Source of the DNA: Hygrophila difformis
Taxonomy: Eukaryota > Streptophyta > Magnoliopsida > Lamiales > Acanthaceae
Assembly (NCBI GenBank): GCA_030278955.1
Contig: JAOANR010000006.1
Coordinates: forward strand, 59,571,060-59,635,059
Direction of reading: 5' to 3'
DNA: 64,000 bases
Shown here: positions 1-8,947 of the stretch, one piece after another
Layout: every line of letters starts with the position of its first letter
Position numbering within the stretch: the first letter of the stretch is position 1
The notes under the pieces: generated by a model
The model's input: only the letters and a program-made list of their open reading frames with translations
What the model was told of the DNA's origin: nothing
Databases searched by the model: none
Program-made: the position numbers and the translations under genes

Positions 1-316
1 TTTAGACCGTGTAGGTACCTTGGCCTACCGATTGGCTCTTCCACCGGAATTATCACGGGTGCACAACGTGTTTCATGTTTCTCAGCTGAAGAAATATGTG
101 CACGATCCAACTCACGTCTTGCAAACTGATGTGATTGAGCTGGATGATGACCTGACGTATGAGGAGTATCCGATCGAGATACTGGACGTCAAAGAAAGAG
201 TCACAAGAAACAAGACCGTGAGAATGGTAAAGGTACTATGGTCTAATCATGGTACCGAAGAAGCGACGTGGGAGTTGGAATCGGATATGAAGCAAAAGTA
301 TCCCAACCTTTTTTAA
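1..316 (+). CDS. Ty3/gypsy pol C-terminus (integrase end plus chromodomain), partial, upstream tandem copy
   Basis: This is the last ~105 codons of a chromovirus polyprotein; the reading frame is open from the window edge to the TAA at 314-316. It covers the end of the integrase C-terminal region ([14 protein letters not shown]) and a chromodomain ([15 protein letters not shown], then VLWSNHG, then ATWELESDM). Chromodomains in these elements are thought to steer integration to chromatin. The protein matches the end of the second copy at 8426-8741. The rest of this upstream copy lies outside the window. It sits 5' of an LTR that is itself followed by a full internal region, so this is the tail of a tandem partner sharing that LTR. 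Confidence 0.85.
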   Translation, partial: LDRVGTLAYRLALPPELSRVHNVFHVSQLKKYVHDPTHVLQTDVIELDDDLTYEEYPIEILDVKERVTRNKTVRMVKVLWSNHGTEEATWELESDMKQKYPNLF

Positions 317-533
317 CACGACTCGTGAGCTGTTATGGGGACATAACTGTAGTCCTAAGGGGGGGAAGGATGTGATACCCCGCAGAGAGTCCGCAGAGAG
401 TCGTCGCACGCCGAGGTAAGAATTTAATTTTCAAACCTCAAATATTTTATGTGTGCGAATCATTACATGCATTACTATCAATCCGAGTGCGACCCAACTT
501 CGAGGACGAAGTTGATTTCTAAGGAGGGTAGAC
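317..533 (+). other. 3' untranslated region and polypurine tract, upstream family A copy
   Basis: Non-coding segment between pol and the LTR. The working polypurine tract is the AAGGAGGGTAGAC stretch at 521-533, directly before the LTR start at 534. A second G-rich tract followed by TGTGATACCCC (from 371) looks like an older PPT/LTR start left inside the 3' UTR. Compared with 8742-8947 this copy has an 11-bp direct duplication (CGCAGAGAGTC motif near 382-404) and one base change near 331. Confidence 0.7.
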
Positions 534-1112
534 TGTAATACCCGAGAAATCGACATGAGAGTTGTAAAATCCGAAAGTTAAGAAATTTGGATTTATTTAT
601 CGAAATCGAATTAATTCCGAGAGAACGGAATTAAATATTTCGGATAATCGCGACTCGGGATAGATGTATCGAATTATCCCAAAAATCTCGGATAATTCAT
701 ATTATGATTTTTAAGAGATTAAAAATCATAAAATTAAAAAAAAAAAAAAAAACGCTGCCTGGTGGCCGCGTGGTGCCCGCGCGGTGCGCGCCACCAGCAG
801 CAGACCTGCTATGCAGGCGTTACAAGTGGATTCTTGCAATGATTTTCGTTTTGCACGTCTCCAATCGATTTGAATTCAATCATCAGACATTGTGGACGTT
901 GTGGGGGGGGTTATGATTGGCTTGAGAAGCATTAACACCCCACAAACTTAGTCTTTAAGCTCACACAACACACCTTGGAGGATCCTATGGAGCTATGAGA
1001 GGAGTGGGGGAAATGGATGAGGTTTGGGGGTGTTAATTCGGGGGTTATGGGTTAGAAATTGTTCCTTCACATTCCCACTACCACATGGCTGCTTTTGGAG
1101 CAATTACCCCTC

Positions 1113-1120
1113 TATAAATA
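1113..1120 (+). promoter_or_regulatory. TATA box of family A 5' LTR
   Basis: TATAAATA lies in a GC-richer context about 580 bp into the LTR, followed by a C-rich stretch where transcription would start near 1145. It is identical in the downstream LTR (9530-9537). This divides U3 from R. Confidence 0.7.
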
Positions 1121-1267
1121 GCCCCTACTCAGCCTCCATTGCACTCATTTGCATCCCATCCGAAATTTGAGTTCAAGAGAGAGTAGTGAGAGTTTTGTGA
1201 GTTGTTCATCATCCTTCCAGGGAGTGTGGACGTGTTCAAGTGTTCCAAACCTTTCTCCTACGTGTAG

Positions 1268-2753
1268 GTAAGAGTTCTACTTCTTTTCCTTGGTCTTAGA
1301 TTCGAATCCCTTGTCCTAGAATTGAGAATTTCCTCCGACAACTCCATAATAGGTGCATTCGGTAGAAGTTTTGATTGTTGGGGTCGAGTTGGACGATTTC
1401 CAGGATTTCACCAAGGGGATATTCGGTTCTAAACTCATCTCATGTAAGTTAGTATTGTGCGCGTCGATTTTTAGGAGTTTTGGTTGAGTATAACTCGAGA
1501 TATAGGTTTATCTTTTCATTTGACAAAATCTGTCAAATAGGGTTTCCTATGACCAATATTATTGTTATGTGAATTCGACCATGATCCGTACATTTTTAGG
1601 AAAACCTTCCAAAATGAAACTTGTTCCTAATGTCCTAAAGATGCTCTCTGTAAATTTTTATAATTTTTGGACATGTTTTGGTCACCCAAATTCGATCTGG
1701 TATTTTCTGCACATAGGTTGACAGATTTAATGTATGTATGTAGTCAGTTTTGTTGTTCGATTCACTCTTGCCTATGATCGTTTTTAGTGCTTGATGTCTT
1801 CATAAAACTTGCTCTAATATGTGTCTAGAACATCCCTGTAAAATTTCATGATTTTTGGAGCATGTATGAAATTGTTATGAATTTTTGAACTCACTGTGGT
1901 CGAATTTACTGAAGCAAGAGAAATTGTAATTCAATAGCTTTCTGAAATCGATTAAAATGACCAGTTTAGAGTCCGAATTTTGAGATGGCTATTTCTATGA
2001 AAAATGCTTATTTTGATGATTCCTAGCCACTGTAATTTTTCCAGAATTTTTAAAAATTGTTTACTGCATTTTTAAAGGCGATTTCAGAAACTGCTATAAT
2101 GTCATTTTTGGTCGGTAAATGCTATTTTGATTATTCGATGAACTAAGAGTCGATTGCTACTCGGTTTTGGATATGTATGAAATCTGGATATGTGGCGAAT
2201 ATATTGGAATGATAAAAATGTGAATTTTAAACTTTGGAGGTTTTGATCGAGTGGGATGCCATGTGTTAGAGGGTAAGTGCACTTGGCGTGAGCTCGTTGG
2301 GCCGCCCCCTCTTTTGTAGCCAAAACGGCATTGATTATTGTGATGTATGAGTCTATACTCCTAGATGTATCCGTATGGGTTATCTAGGGCTCCGGAGTGT
2401 GTCTGTATAGGGTCCGCTGCATGCACTTACCTCGTGGGTACGAGTCCCAGAGGTTGATCCCAAGGGTTCGTCCCTAGGATATGTTTGAGTCCTTGTGGGT
2501 ATAAAGTCCCAAAGGTTGGTCCTGTGGGTTCGTCCCTAGGATATGCTAATGGGGTGTCCTCGATCATAACTAACATTGGTAAAGTGTTCGTGGAATATGT
2601 GTAAGAGGTTTTTAAATTAATTTTATTTACTCGTCTTTTAAATAAATATATTATTTTGTATATTCTCCTAAAAACTTTTAAAATTCGTTGTGCTATATAT
2701 TAACTTACGCAGTACCTTTGTACTGATAAATTGTTGTTTTATTTTCCTTTCAG
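1268..2753 (+). other. Predicted intron within family A LTR (R-U5 region)
   Basis: The donor context is GTAG|GTAAGAG at 1268. The acceptor is TTTTCCTTTCAG ending at 2753, preceded by a TTAC-type possible branch site and a short hairpin. Equivalent donor and acceptor pairs exist in the diverged solo LTR (17922-19589), in family B (14514-16430) and in family C (30836-32738). Splicing would remove about 1.5 kb of leader, including the repeat cluster. This is inferred from sequence only. Confidence 0.5.
2710..2725 (+). other. Conserved hairpin CAGTAC-CTTT-GTACTG upstream of the predicted acceptor
   Basis: Perfect 6-bp inverted repeat with a 4-base loop, 28 bp before the predicted 3' splice site. 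The same position in other LTR families carries different stem sequences that still pair. Also present at 11127-11142. Confidence 0.65.
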
Positions 2754-3097
2754 ATTTCGCAGAGTAAGCATCGCATGGAGGGATGGGATTTCCATTTTTA
2801 AAAGAAGACTTGTCGCATTTTATTTATTTTTAATTTATGCATTGGACTTAGACTCTGGTTTTGGCCGCATGTTTTGGCCCTGTTTATTTTTGCTTCCGCA
2901 CTGCTTATTATTATTATGTGTGTTATACTCTGATTAAACTTCGGGCTTATTTGAATGGTTTTTTAAATATTTTTAAGTCAATGATGCAACTTAAGCCTTA
3001 GCATCCTTTTAAATAAGCTCGATTTAATCGGGTCTTGTTTGGAAGGGTGTGGCGGTAGCATCCCGGCCTGGGTGACCAAATCCGGGGTGTTACAAAG

Positions 3098-3109
3098 TGG
3101 TATCAGAGC
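3098..3109 (+). other. Primer binding site (initiator tRNA-Met)
   Basis: TGGTATCAGAGC starts 3 bp after the 5' LTR. It is the standard plant LTR-retrotransposon sequence complementary to the 3' end of initiator methionine tRNA, which primes minus-strand synthesis. Confidence 0.9.
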
Positions 3110-3351
3110 CCGAAATATTTATTTTTAAAAGCTATTATTTTTCGGCCCAATATAGAGGCCCAAAATATTAAATATTATTTTTAAGCTTTTTTTTATTATT
3201 TCCATGGAAAGAAAGTTTATTTTAAAACCCATGGAAAAATATATCTCAAAAATTCGACAAGTCTCAAAATATTATTTTTGGGGGTTGCATATGCATTAAC
3301 ATATGTGCTTGAAATGTGCAAGATATTGATTTGTTAAAAATTTATTTTTAG

Positions 3352-3822
3352 ATGGCCGACCCAAAGCTTTTTAACATGATGACCGATATGCTATGTTCGA
3401 TGACTAGCATCATGCATGAGTTAAGACATAGCCGTGATGAGGTTAGTGCATATAAGGACCATGTAAAAGGTATCGAGAAAGAGTTGGAGAAATTGAGGAA
3501 TGCTCGACAGGAGGATTTGGGCCGCATCGCTGCTCTTGAAACTCTGTTTCATGAGGAGCAACACAACAACCACATGCTTAGGGGACGTGTGTTCACTTTG
3601 GAGCATGAGATTGTTGACCTTCAAAACCGACTCAATGCACCGGAACCTGAGGAGGAAGAGGAAGAGGAGGAGGACCCGGACATGTATATTGATATTGAGG
3701 ACGTGGATGAGGAGGAACCAGAGGCAGAGATAGTGAACCCACCGATACCTCTTGACTCCGATGGGGAGTATGAGCATGACAGGGCACTCCTCGGCTATTC
3801 TCCCGATTATCTACTAGATTGA
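3352..3822 (+). CDS. Extra coiled-coil acidic reading frame between primer site and gag (family A)
   Basis: Frame of 156 codons from ATG to TGA, upstream of gag and in a different frame. The N-terminus (MADPKLFNMM) leads into a heptad-rich helical region (about residues 25-95, with EKELEKLRNARQEDLGRIAA inside it), then a strongly acidic tail with a run of eight glutamates near residue 100. No enzymatic motif is visible. Family C has a shorter frame at the same place (33677-34003) with matching start, coil and acidic end, which argues for a maintained protein rather than a chance ORF. Its function is unknown; a structural or gag-interacting role is a guess. A fully overlapping antisense frame is a codon-bias shadow. 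Confidence 0.6.
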   Translation: MADPKLFNMMTDMLCSMTSIMHELRHSRDEVSAYKDHVKGIEKELEKLRNARQEDLGRIAALETLFHEEQHNNHMLRGRVFTLEHEIVDLQNRLNAPEPEEEEEEEEDPDMYIDIEDVDEEEPEAEIVNPPIPLDSDGEYEHDRALLGYSPDYLLD

Positions 3823-4055
3823 TCGCATCATATCGTTGGATTATCTATTGCTTTCCGTATTTTATATTACCATGATTTGCCTTCCATTGTAGCTGCTTTA
3901 TAATTTTTCCTAAATGATCTAGTGAAGCATTTTCCTTTTCCTTTATTGCGTCGTCTCTTTTAGAATTCTGCTTACTTGAGATGTTAGAACTTACTAACTT
4001 GACTACTAACCTACCGTAGAATTTGATTCTTACCCTTGCGTGCTTATCTAACAGA

Positions 4056-4715
4056 ATGCCGCCAAGGGGAAGACCGCGAAGGGAAAACCCTGCTGCTGAC
4101 AACGCCAACCCTAATGTACCCGCCGAAGGTGGGGCACCACTGAACCCGGACGGGGCAAATGGGCCAGTGGGTGCAAACCCACCTAATGTTGGGGGTCAGG
4201 CGGGCGTTGTACCCAATGTTGTAGACGCACGGCTGAGGACTGTAGAGCAAGTCCTCATAGCACTGGGTAACGCCGAAGTTAATAGGGCCCAAGCGGCGGT
4301 ACCTCCGCCGGCAGCCCGTATTAACTATCTGGCAATGGTAAACCCATACCAGCCGCCCCATTACGAGGGACAAGAGGATCCCGCAAAGCTAGAAGACTGG
4401 ATGAGGACATTTGACAAGCTTTTGAACGCCGTCAGATGTCCCGAGAATGAGAAGGTGAGAGTAGCTACGTACTATTTAAGTGGGGAGGCGGATGAATGGT
4501 GGCAAAACCACCAAGGAGGACTAGCTGATGGTGAGCAAGTTTATTTTTGGGAAGAATTCAAGGAGGTGATGAGAGAAAAATTTTACCCCCTTAGCACGAA
4601 GACTGCTAAATACGAAGAGTTTATCAACCTTCGTCAGGGTACTCAGACAGTACAGGAGTACTACGCGAGATTCAAGGAACTCGTCCGTTTCGCTCCAAGA
4701 TTGGTACCCGACTGA
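4056..4715 (+). CDS. Family A gag, N-terminal part (frameshifted end)
   Basis: Nucleocapsid precursor of the retrotransposon. I start it at the ATG at 4056 (MPPRGRPRR) because family C gag begins the same way (MAPRGRPR) and both ATGs follow directly on a CAG that resembles a splice acceptor. A proline- and asparagine-rich leader is followed by the retrotransposon gag domain ([10 protein letters not shown], then [14 protein letters not shown], then [17 protein letters not shown]). The frame ends at 4713-4715 because an extra C in the GGTACCCGACTG stretch near 4708 shifts it. Translation would need to slip to continue into the frame starting at 4741. Confidence 0.85.
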   Translation: MPPRGRPRRENPAADNANPNVPAEGGAPLNPDGANGPVGANPPNVGGQAGVVPNVVDARLRTVEQVLIALGNAEVNRAQAAVPPPAARINYLAMVNPYQPPHYEGQEDPAKLEDWMRTFDKLLNAVRCPENEKVRVATYYLSGEADEWWQNHQGGLADGEQVYFWEEFKEVMREKFYPLSTKTAKYEEFINLRQGTQTVQEYYARFKELVRFAPRLVPD

Positions 4716-4740
4716 TGCCGACAAAGCCCAGAAATTTGAG

Positions 4741-6660
4741 ATGGGGCTGAATCTCAGCATCAGAGAGATTCTAGTTGGCGGACAGCACACAACTCTGCAG
4801 GCTGTTTACGATCGTGCAGTGGCAATCGCACCGGTTCAACAGCTGAAGCGCAAGGACCATGGGGAGTCGAGCAAGGGCTCGAATCAATTTGATAAGAGGA
4901 ACCGGAACAACAACAATGGTAACAACTTTAGGAAAGGGAACGACCTGGCTAAGAATGAAGGACAGAGAAGAATTGAGAACAAAGGGTTCAACCAAGGAGG
5001 CAATGGAAATCGGAGGCCTAGGAATCAGGGTGCTTTCATACCCCGATGCCCGCAATGCAACATTCCGCATCTGGTGCGCGAATGCCCAAAACCTGGGTCT
5101 TGTTATAGGTGTGGCAGAGATGGCCACCTGAGAAGGGATTGTAGAATTCGAGAGGAGACAATCGAGAAGAGGCTGGACTTAGTGATTCGACCAACTGGGA
5201 ATCGCCCAACTGGGTCGAATCAGCATAACAATCAAGGACAAAGGTTCCAACAAGCTCAAGGGCCACCCCAGAATCGCAACCAGCAGGGAAATCAAGGCGG
5301 AGCCGTGGGACGCTTGAACGTGATCAACCAAGCGGATTTGGCCGCTCAGGGAGAAGTGATCACCGGTACGTTTACTGCTTTAAGCGTACCCGTTAAAGTT
5401 TTGTTCGATTCAGGCGCGAGCTGTTCTTTAATATCTACAAGGATTATAACTGCCTTAGATCTACCAGCGCCTACGAACACTAACTTAGGAATTCAATTAC
5501 CATCGGGCAAGGTGATATCGTGTTTGAAACGATACGATGGAACCCCGATAGTAATCAAGAATCTAGAATTCTTCGCGAATTTAATTGAGTTTGATCTTGG
5601 GGACTTCGACGTCATCTTAGGCATGGATTTTCTGACTCAATACAAAGCTGTTATTGAGTGCCAGAAGCAGAAGATTTCCTTAGCCAAGAGTCGAGGGAGG
5701 AAGGTTGTGTATTACATGCAGCTTCGAAAGAAAAACGCTAAGGTAGTGAATGCCTTGAGGTTCCACAATCTCATACGGAAAGGCTATCACTTATATGCAT
5801 GCTATGTGCATAACCTCAACGATGGGGGAAACAAGATAGACGAGATCCCAGTCATAAAAGAATATCCTGACGTTTTTCCAGAAGATATCCCAGGGATGCC
5901 ACCTGAGCGAGAGGTTGAGTTCACGATTGATTTGGTACCTGGAACCGAACCGGTATCCAAGGCACCTTATCGCATGGCACTAGCAGAAATGAAAGAGCTG
6001 AAGGAACAACTAGAAGAGTTGTTATCAAAAGGTTATATTCGACCGAGTACGTCACCTTGGGGAGCGCCAGTCCTATTCGTTAAAAAGAAGGACGGTGGAC
6101 TTCGGTTATGCATAGACTACAGATGTCTTAATCAAGTGACGATTAAGAACAAATACCCGCTACCCAGGATCGAAGACCTTTTCGATCAACTGAGAGGAGC
6201 TTCGGTATTTTCCAAGATCGACCTGAGATCGAGATACCACCAACTGCGTATCGCCGAGAAGGATATACCGAAGACAGCGTTTCGTACGAGATATGGGCAC
6301 TACGAATTCACCGTAATGTCCTTTGGTCTCACAAACGCTCCCGCAGTATTCATGAACCTCATGAATAGTGTTTTCCGAGAGTTGCTAGATTCTTGTGTCG
6401 TCGTATTCATCGATGACATTCTAGTTTACTCGAGGGACGATGAGGAGCATACGAAACACTTGCATCAAGTACTCGGAACTCTGAGGAGAAATCAGCTATA
6501 CGCAAAACTGTCGAAATGCGAGTTTTGGATGAAGGAAGTCGCATTCTTGGGGCACATAGTATCGGCTAGGGGAGTGTCGGTTGACCCGGCAAAAATATCG
6601 GCAGTGATTGATTGGCCGGCACCGACGAGTCAGACAGAAGTAAAAGCTTTCTTGGACTAG
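4741..6660 (+). CDS. Family A gag C-terminus, protease and reverse transcriptase (frameshifted at both ends)
   Basis: Continues the polyprotein in a new frame. Zinc-knuckle region at about residues 102-134 (CPQC...H...C, then [14 protein letters not shown], a CX2CX4HX4C knuckle). Aspartic protease at about residue 222 (LFDSGASCS). Reverse transcriptase at about residues 380-639, with catalytic FIDD at about 555. Two changes from the family C copy stand out in conserved RT positions: DYRCLNQ where family C has DYRGLNQ, and LRSRYHQ where it has LRSGYHQ; both replace a glycine. The frame ends early at 6658-6660 because one G is missing in the FLGLAGYY segment near 6655. The copy is therefore probably not autonomous. 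Confidence 0.88.
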   Translation: MGLNLSIREILVGGQHTTLQAVYDRAVAIAPVQQLKRKDHGESSKGSNQFDKRNRNNNNGNNFRKGNDLAKNEGQRRIENKGFNQGGNGNRRPRNQGAFIPRCPQCNIPHLVRECPKPGSCYRCGRDGHLRRDCRIREETIEKRLDLVIRPTGNRPTGSNQHNNQGQRFQQAQGPPQNRNQQGNQGGAVGRLNVINQADLAAQGEVITGTFTALSVPVKVLFDSGASCSLISTRIITALDLPAPTNTNLGIQLPSGKVISCLKRYDGTPIVIKNLEFFANLIEFDLGDFDVILGMDFLTQYKAVIECQKQKISLAKSRGRKVVYYMQLRKKNAKVVNALRFHNLIRKGYHLYACYVHNLNDGGNKIDEIPVIKEYPDVFPEDIPGMPPEREVEFTIDLVPGTEPVSKAPYRMALAEMKELKEQLEELLSKGYIRPSTSPWGAPVLFVKKKDGGLRLCIDYRCLNQVTIKNKYPLPRIEDLFDQLRGASVFSKIDLRSRYHQLRIAEKDIPKTAFRTRYGHYEFTVMSFGLTNAPAVFMNLMNSVFRELLDSCVVVFIDDILVYSRDDEEHTKHLHQVLGTLRRNQLYAKLSKCEFWMKEVAFLGHIVSARGVSVDPAKISAVIDWPAPTSQTEVKAFLD

Positions 6661-8741
6661 CCGGATACTACAGAAGATTCGTGAAAGATTTCTCCAAGAT
6701 TGCAAGGCCAATGACCCAACTGCTGAAGAAGGGGTTAAAGTTCGAATGGACTACAGAGTGCGAAAAGTCTTTCCAAGAACTCAAGAAAAGACTTACAACA
6801 GCGCCAGTCCTGATACTTCCATCAGAAACGGAAGATTTTGAGGTATACAGTGACGCTTCAAAAGAAGGACTCGGGTGTGTACTTATGCAAAACCAGAGGG
6901 TTATTTCCTACGCATCGCGACAACTCAAGCCGCATGAGGAGAATTATCCGACGCATGATCTAGAATTAGCCGCGGTGGTGTTCGCTCTCAAGATTTGGCG
7001 ACACTACTTATACGGACGAACGTGTCGGATGTTCACGGACCACAAGAGCCTCAAGTACATATTTACTCAAAAGGAGTTAAATATGAGGCAACGGCGATGG
7101 CTTGAGTTAATCAAGGACTACGACCTGGATATAGCCTATCACGAAGGAAAGGCAAACGTCGTGGCTGACGCATTGAGCCGAAAGGCGAAGCACACGACAA
7201 ACACTCTTATTTTACCGTCAGGACTATATATGGACTTAGCAAGGTTAGATACTGAACTAGTCCATTATGGGACTGTGGTAGAAAGGGTGAATGCCGTGAC
7301 GATTGAATCTACCGTATTTGACAAGATTCTGGCAGCTCAGCCGGACGATGAGAATCTCAAAAGGATCAAGGAGAAGATGGACGAGGGAAAAGCGGTAGGA
7401 TTCACAATCCACGATGACGGGAGTATTCGCTTTAAAGGGAGGTGGTGTGTTCCTCACAAGTGTGAGGAATTGAAGCAAAAATTGATGGAAGAAGGCCACA
7501 GAACGCCATATTCGGTACACCCTGGCGGTGATAAGTTGTACAAAGATTTGAAGAAAATCTATTGGTGGCCGAGGATGAAGAAAGATGTTGCGGATTTTGT
7601 GGCTAAATGCATAACTTGCCAAAAAGTAAAGGCAGTACGGCAAAAGCCATTGGGATTGGTGAAACCGTTGGAGGTCCCAAGTTGGAAATGGGATAGTATT
7701 TCCATGGACTTTGTCTCGGGCTTACCGAGATCTCCTCGTGGGATGAACAAAATTTGGGTAATAGTTGATCGGTTAACAAAGACTGCCATCTTTATACCAA
7801 TGAAGGACAATTGGTCGATGGATCAACTAGCCAAGGCATATATCGATAATGTGGTTCGAAGGCACGGAGTGCCACATGATATTATTTCGGACCAAGACAG
7901 TAGATTTGTCTCAAATTTTTGGACAAAATTACAAGAAGCCTTGGGAACCCAGATCAAGATGAGCACAGCCTTTCATCCGATGACCGACGGTCAAACTGAG
8001 CGGACGATACAAACACTTGAAGATATGCTTAGAGCGTGTGTACTTGAATTCAAGGGAAGTTGGGAGAACCACTTGCTGCTAATTGAATTCTCGTATAACA
8101 ACAGTTACCATGCTAGCATTGGCATGGCACCGTTCGAAGCTCTCTATGGACGCAAGTGCCGCAGTCCGCTATGCTGGGCAAAGGATGAAAATTCTGTAGT
8201 TGTTGGACCTCAGCTCATTGAAGATATGAGTAAACAGATCCAGATCGTCCAACAAAAGATGAAGGCCGCACAAGATCGTCAAAAGAGCTATGCCGATACG
8301 AGGCGACAAGAGTTGGAATTCCAAGTGGGGGACAAGGTTATGCTAAAGGTCTCACCCATGAAGGAGGTGATGCGATTTGGCAAACGAAGGAAGCTGAGTC
8401 CTCGTTACATTGGTCCATACGAGATTTTAGACCGTGTAGGTACCTTGGCCTACCGATTGGCTCTTCCACCGGAATTATCACGGGTGCACAACGTGTTTCA
8501 TGTTTCTCAGCTGAAGAAATATGTGCACGATCCAACTCACGTCTTGCAAACTGATGTGATTGAGCTGGATGATGACCTGACGTATGAGGAGTATCCGATC
8601 GAGATACTGGACGTCAAAGAAAGAGTCACAAGAAACAAGACCGTGAGAATGGTAAAGGTACTATGGTCTAATCATGGTACCGAAGAAGCGACGTGGGAGT
8701 TGGAATCGGATATGAAGCAAAAGTATCCCAACCTTTTTTAA
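6612..8741 (+). CDS. Family A RNase H, integrase and chromodomain
   Basis: Third segment of the polyprotein; true homology starts about 6657 ([10 protein letters not shown]) after the frameshift. RNase H at about residue 78 ([12 protein letters not shown]). Integrase HHCC zinc region at about residues 294-345 (H...VHPGGDKLY...CITCQ). The DDE core has SMDF near 364, SDQDSRF near 425 and TDGQTER near 458. The C-terminal chromodomain is at about 658-708. Integrase inserts the cDNA; the chromodomain marks this as a chromovirus. The first 15 codons of the open frame are out-of-frame sequence overlapping the RT segment. Confidence 0.9.
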   Translation: MAGTDESDRSKSFLGLAGYYRRFVKDFSKIARPMTQLLKKGLKFEWTTECEKSFQELKKRLTTAPVLILPSETEDFEVYSDASKEGLGCVLMQNQRVISYASRQLKPHEENYPTHDLELAAVVFALKIWRHYLYGRTCRMFTDHKSLKYIFTQKELNMRQRRWLELIKDYDLDIAYHEGKANVVADALSRKAKHTTNTLILPSGLYMDLARLDTELVHYGTVVERVNAVTIESTVFDKILAAQPDDENLKRIKEKMDEGKAVGFTIHDDGSIRFKGRWCVPHKCEELKQKLMEEGHRTPYSVHPGGDKLYKDLKKIYWWPRMKKDVADFVAKCITCQKVKAVRQKPLGLVKPLEVPSWKWDSISMDFVSGLPRSPRGMNKIWVIVDRLTKTAIFIPMKDNWSMDQLAKAYIDNVVRRHGVPHDIISDQDSRFVSNFWTKLQEALGTQIKMSTAFHPMTDGQTERTIQTLEDMLRACVLEFKGSWENHLLLIEFSYNNSYHASIGMAPFEALYGRKCRSPLCWAKDENSVVVGPQLIEDMSKQIQIVQQKMKAAQDRQKSYADTRRQELEFQVGDKVMLKVSPMKEVMRFGKRRKLSPRYIGPYEILDRVGTLAYRLALPPELSRVHNVFHVSQLKKYVHDPTHVLQTDVIELDDDLTYEEYPIEILDVKERVTRNKTVRMVKVLWSNHGTEEATWELESDMKQKYPNLF

Positions 8742-8947
8742 CACGACTCGTGAGCAGTTATGGGGACATAACTGTAGTCCTAAGGGGGGGAAGGATGTGA
8801 TACCCCGCAGAGAGTCGTCGCACGCCGAGGTAAGAATTTAATTTTCAAACCTCAAATATTTTATGTGTGCGAATCATTACATGCATTACTATCAATCCGA
8901 GTGCGACCCAACTTCGAGGACGAAGTTGATTTCTAAGGAGGGTAGAC
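8742..8947 (+). other. Family A 3' UTR with two polypurine tracts
   Basis: Non-coding segment after pol. The functional tract (AAGGAGGGTAGAC, 8935-8947) abuts the 3' LTR. About 150 bp upstream a longer G tract (8781-8795) is followed by TGTGATACCCC from 8796, which resembles an LTR start. The same two-tract layout occurs in families C and D. Confidence 0.7.

Larger units (their letters stand above)
534..3094 (+). repeat. Family A long terminal repeat (5' LTR, shared by tandem copies), 2561 bp
   Basis: Begins TGTAATACCCGAG and ends GGGTGTTACA (TG...CA). It is followed at once by a tRNA-Met primer site and matches the LTR at 8948-11511 apart from a few bases, mainly poly-A length near 740. Contents in order: U3 with an A tract, a TATA box (1113-1120), a GTAAGA donor at 1268, repeated GGGTTCGTCCC motifs (about 2400-2545), a CAGTAC/GTACTG hairpin (2710-2725), a pyrimidine-rich CAG acceptor ending 2753, and the conserved GC-rich end. 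The five bases on its left (TAGAC) are element sequence, not a target duplication. Confidence 0.95.

Noticed and set aside
529..538. Target duplication around the family A unit (TAGAC versus ACAGT)
   Set aside because: The flanks differ; the left side is internal sequence of the tandem partner.
3421..3777. Antisense frame opposite the family A coiled-coil frame
   Set aside because: Created by the acidic codon runs on the other strand; not conserved in family C.
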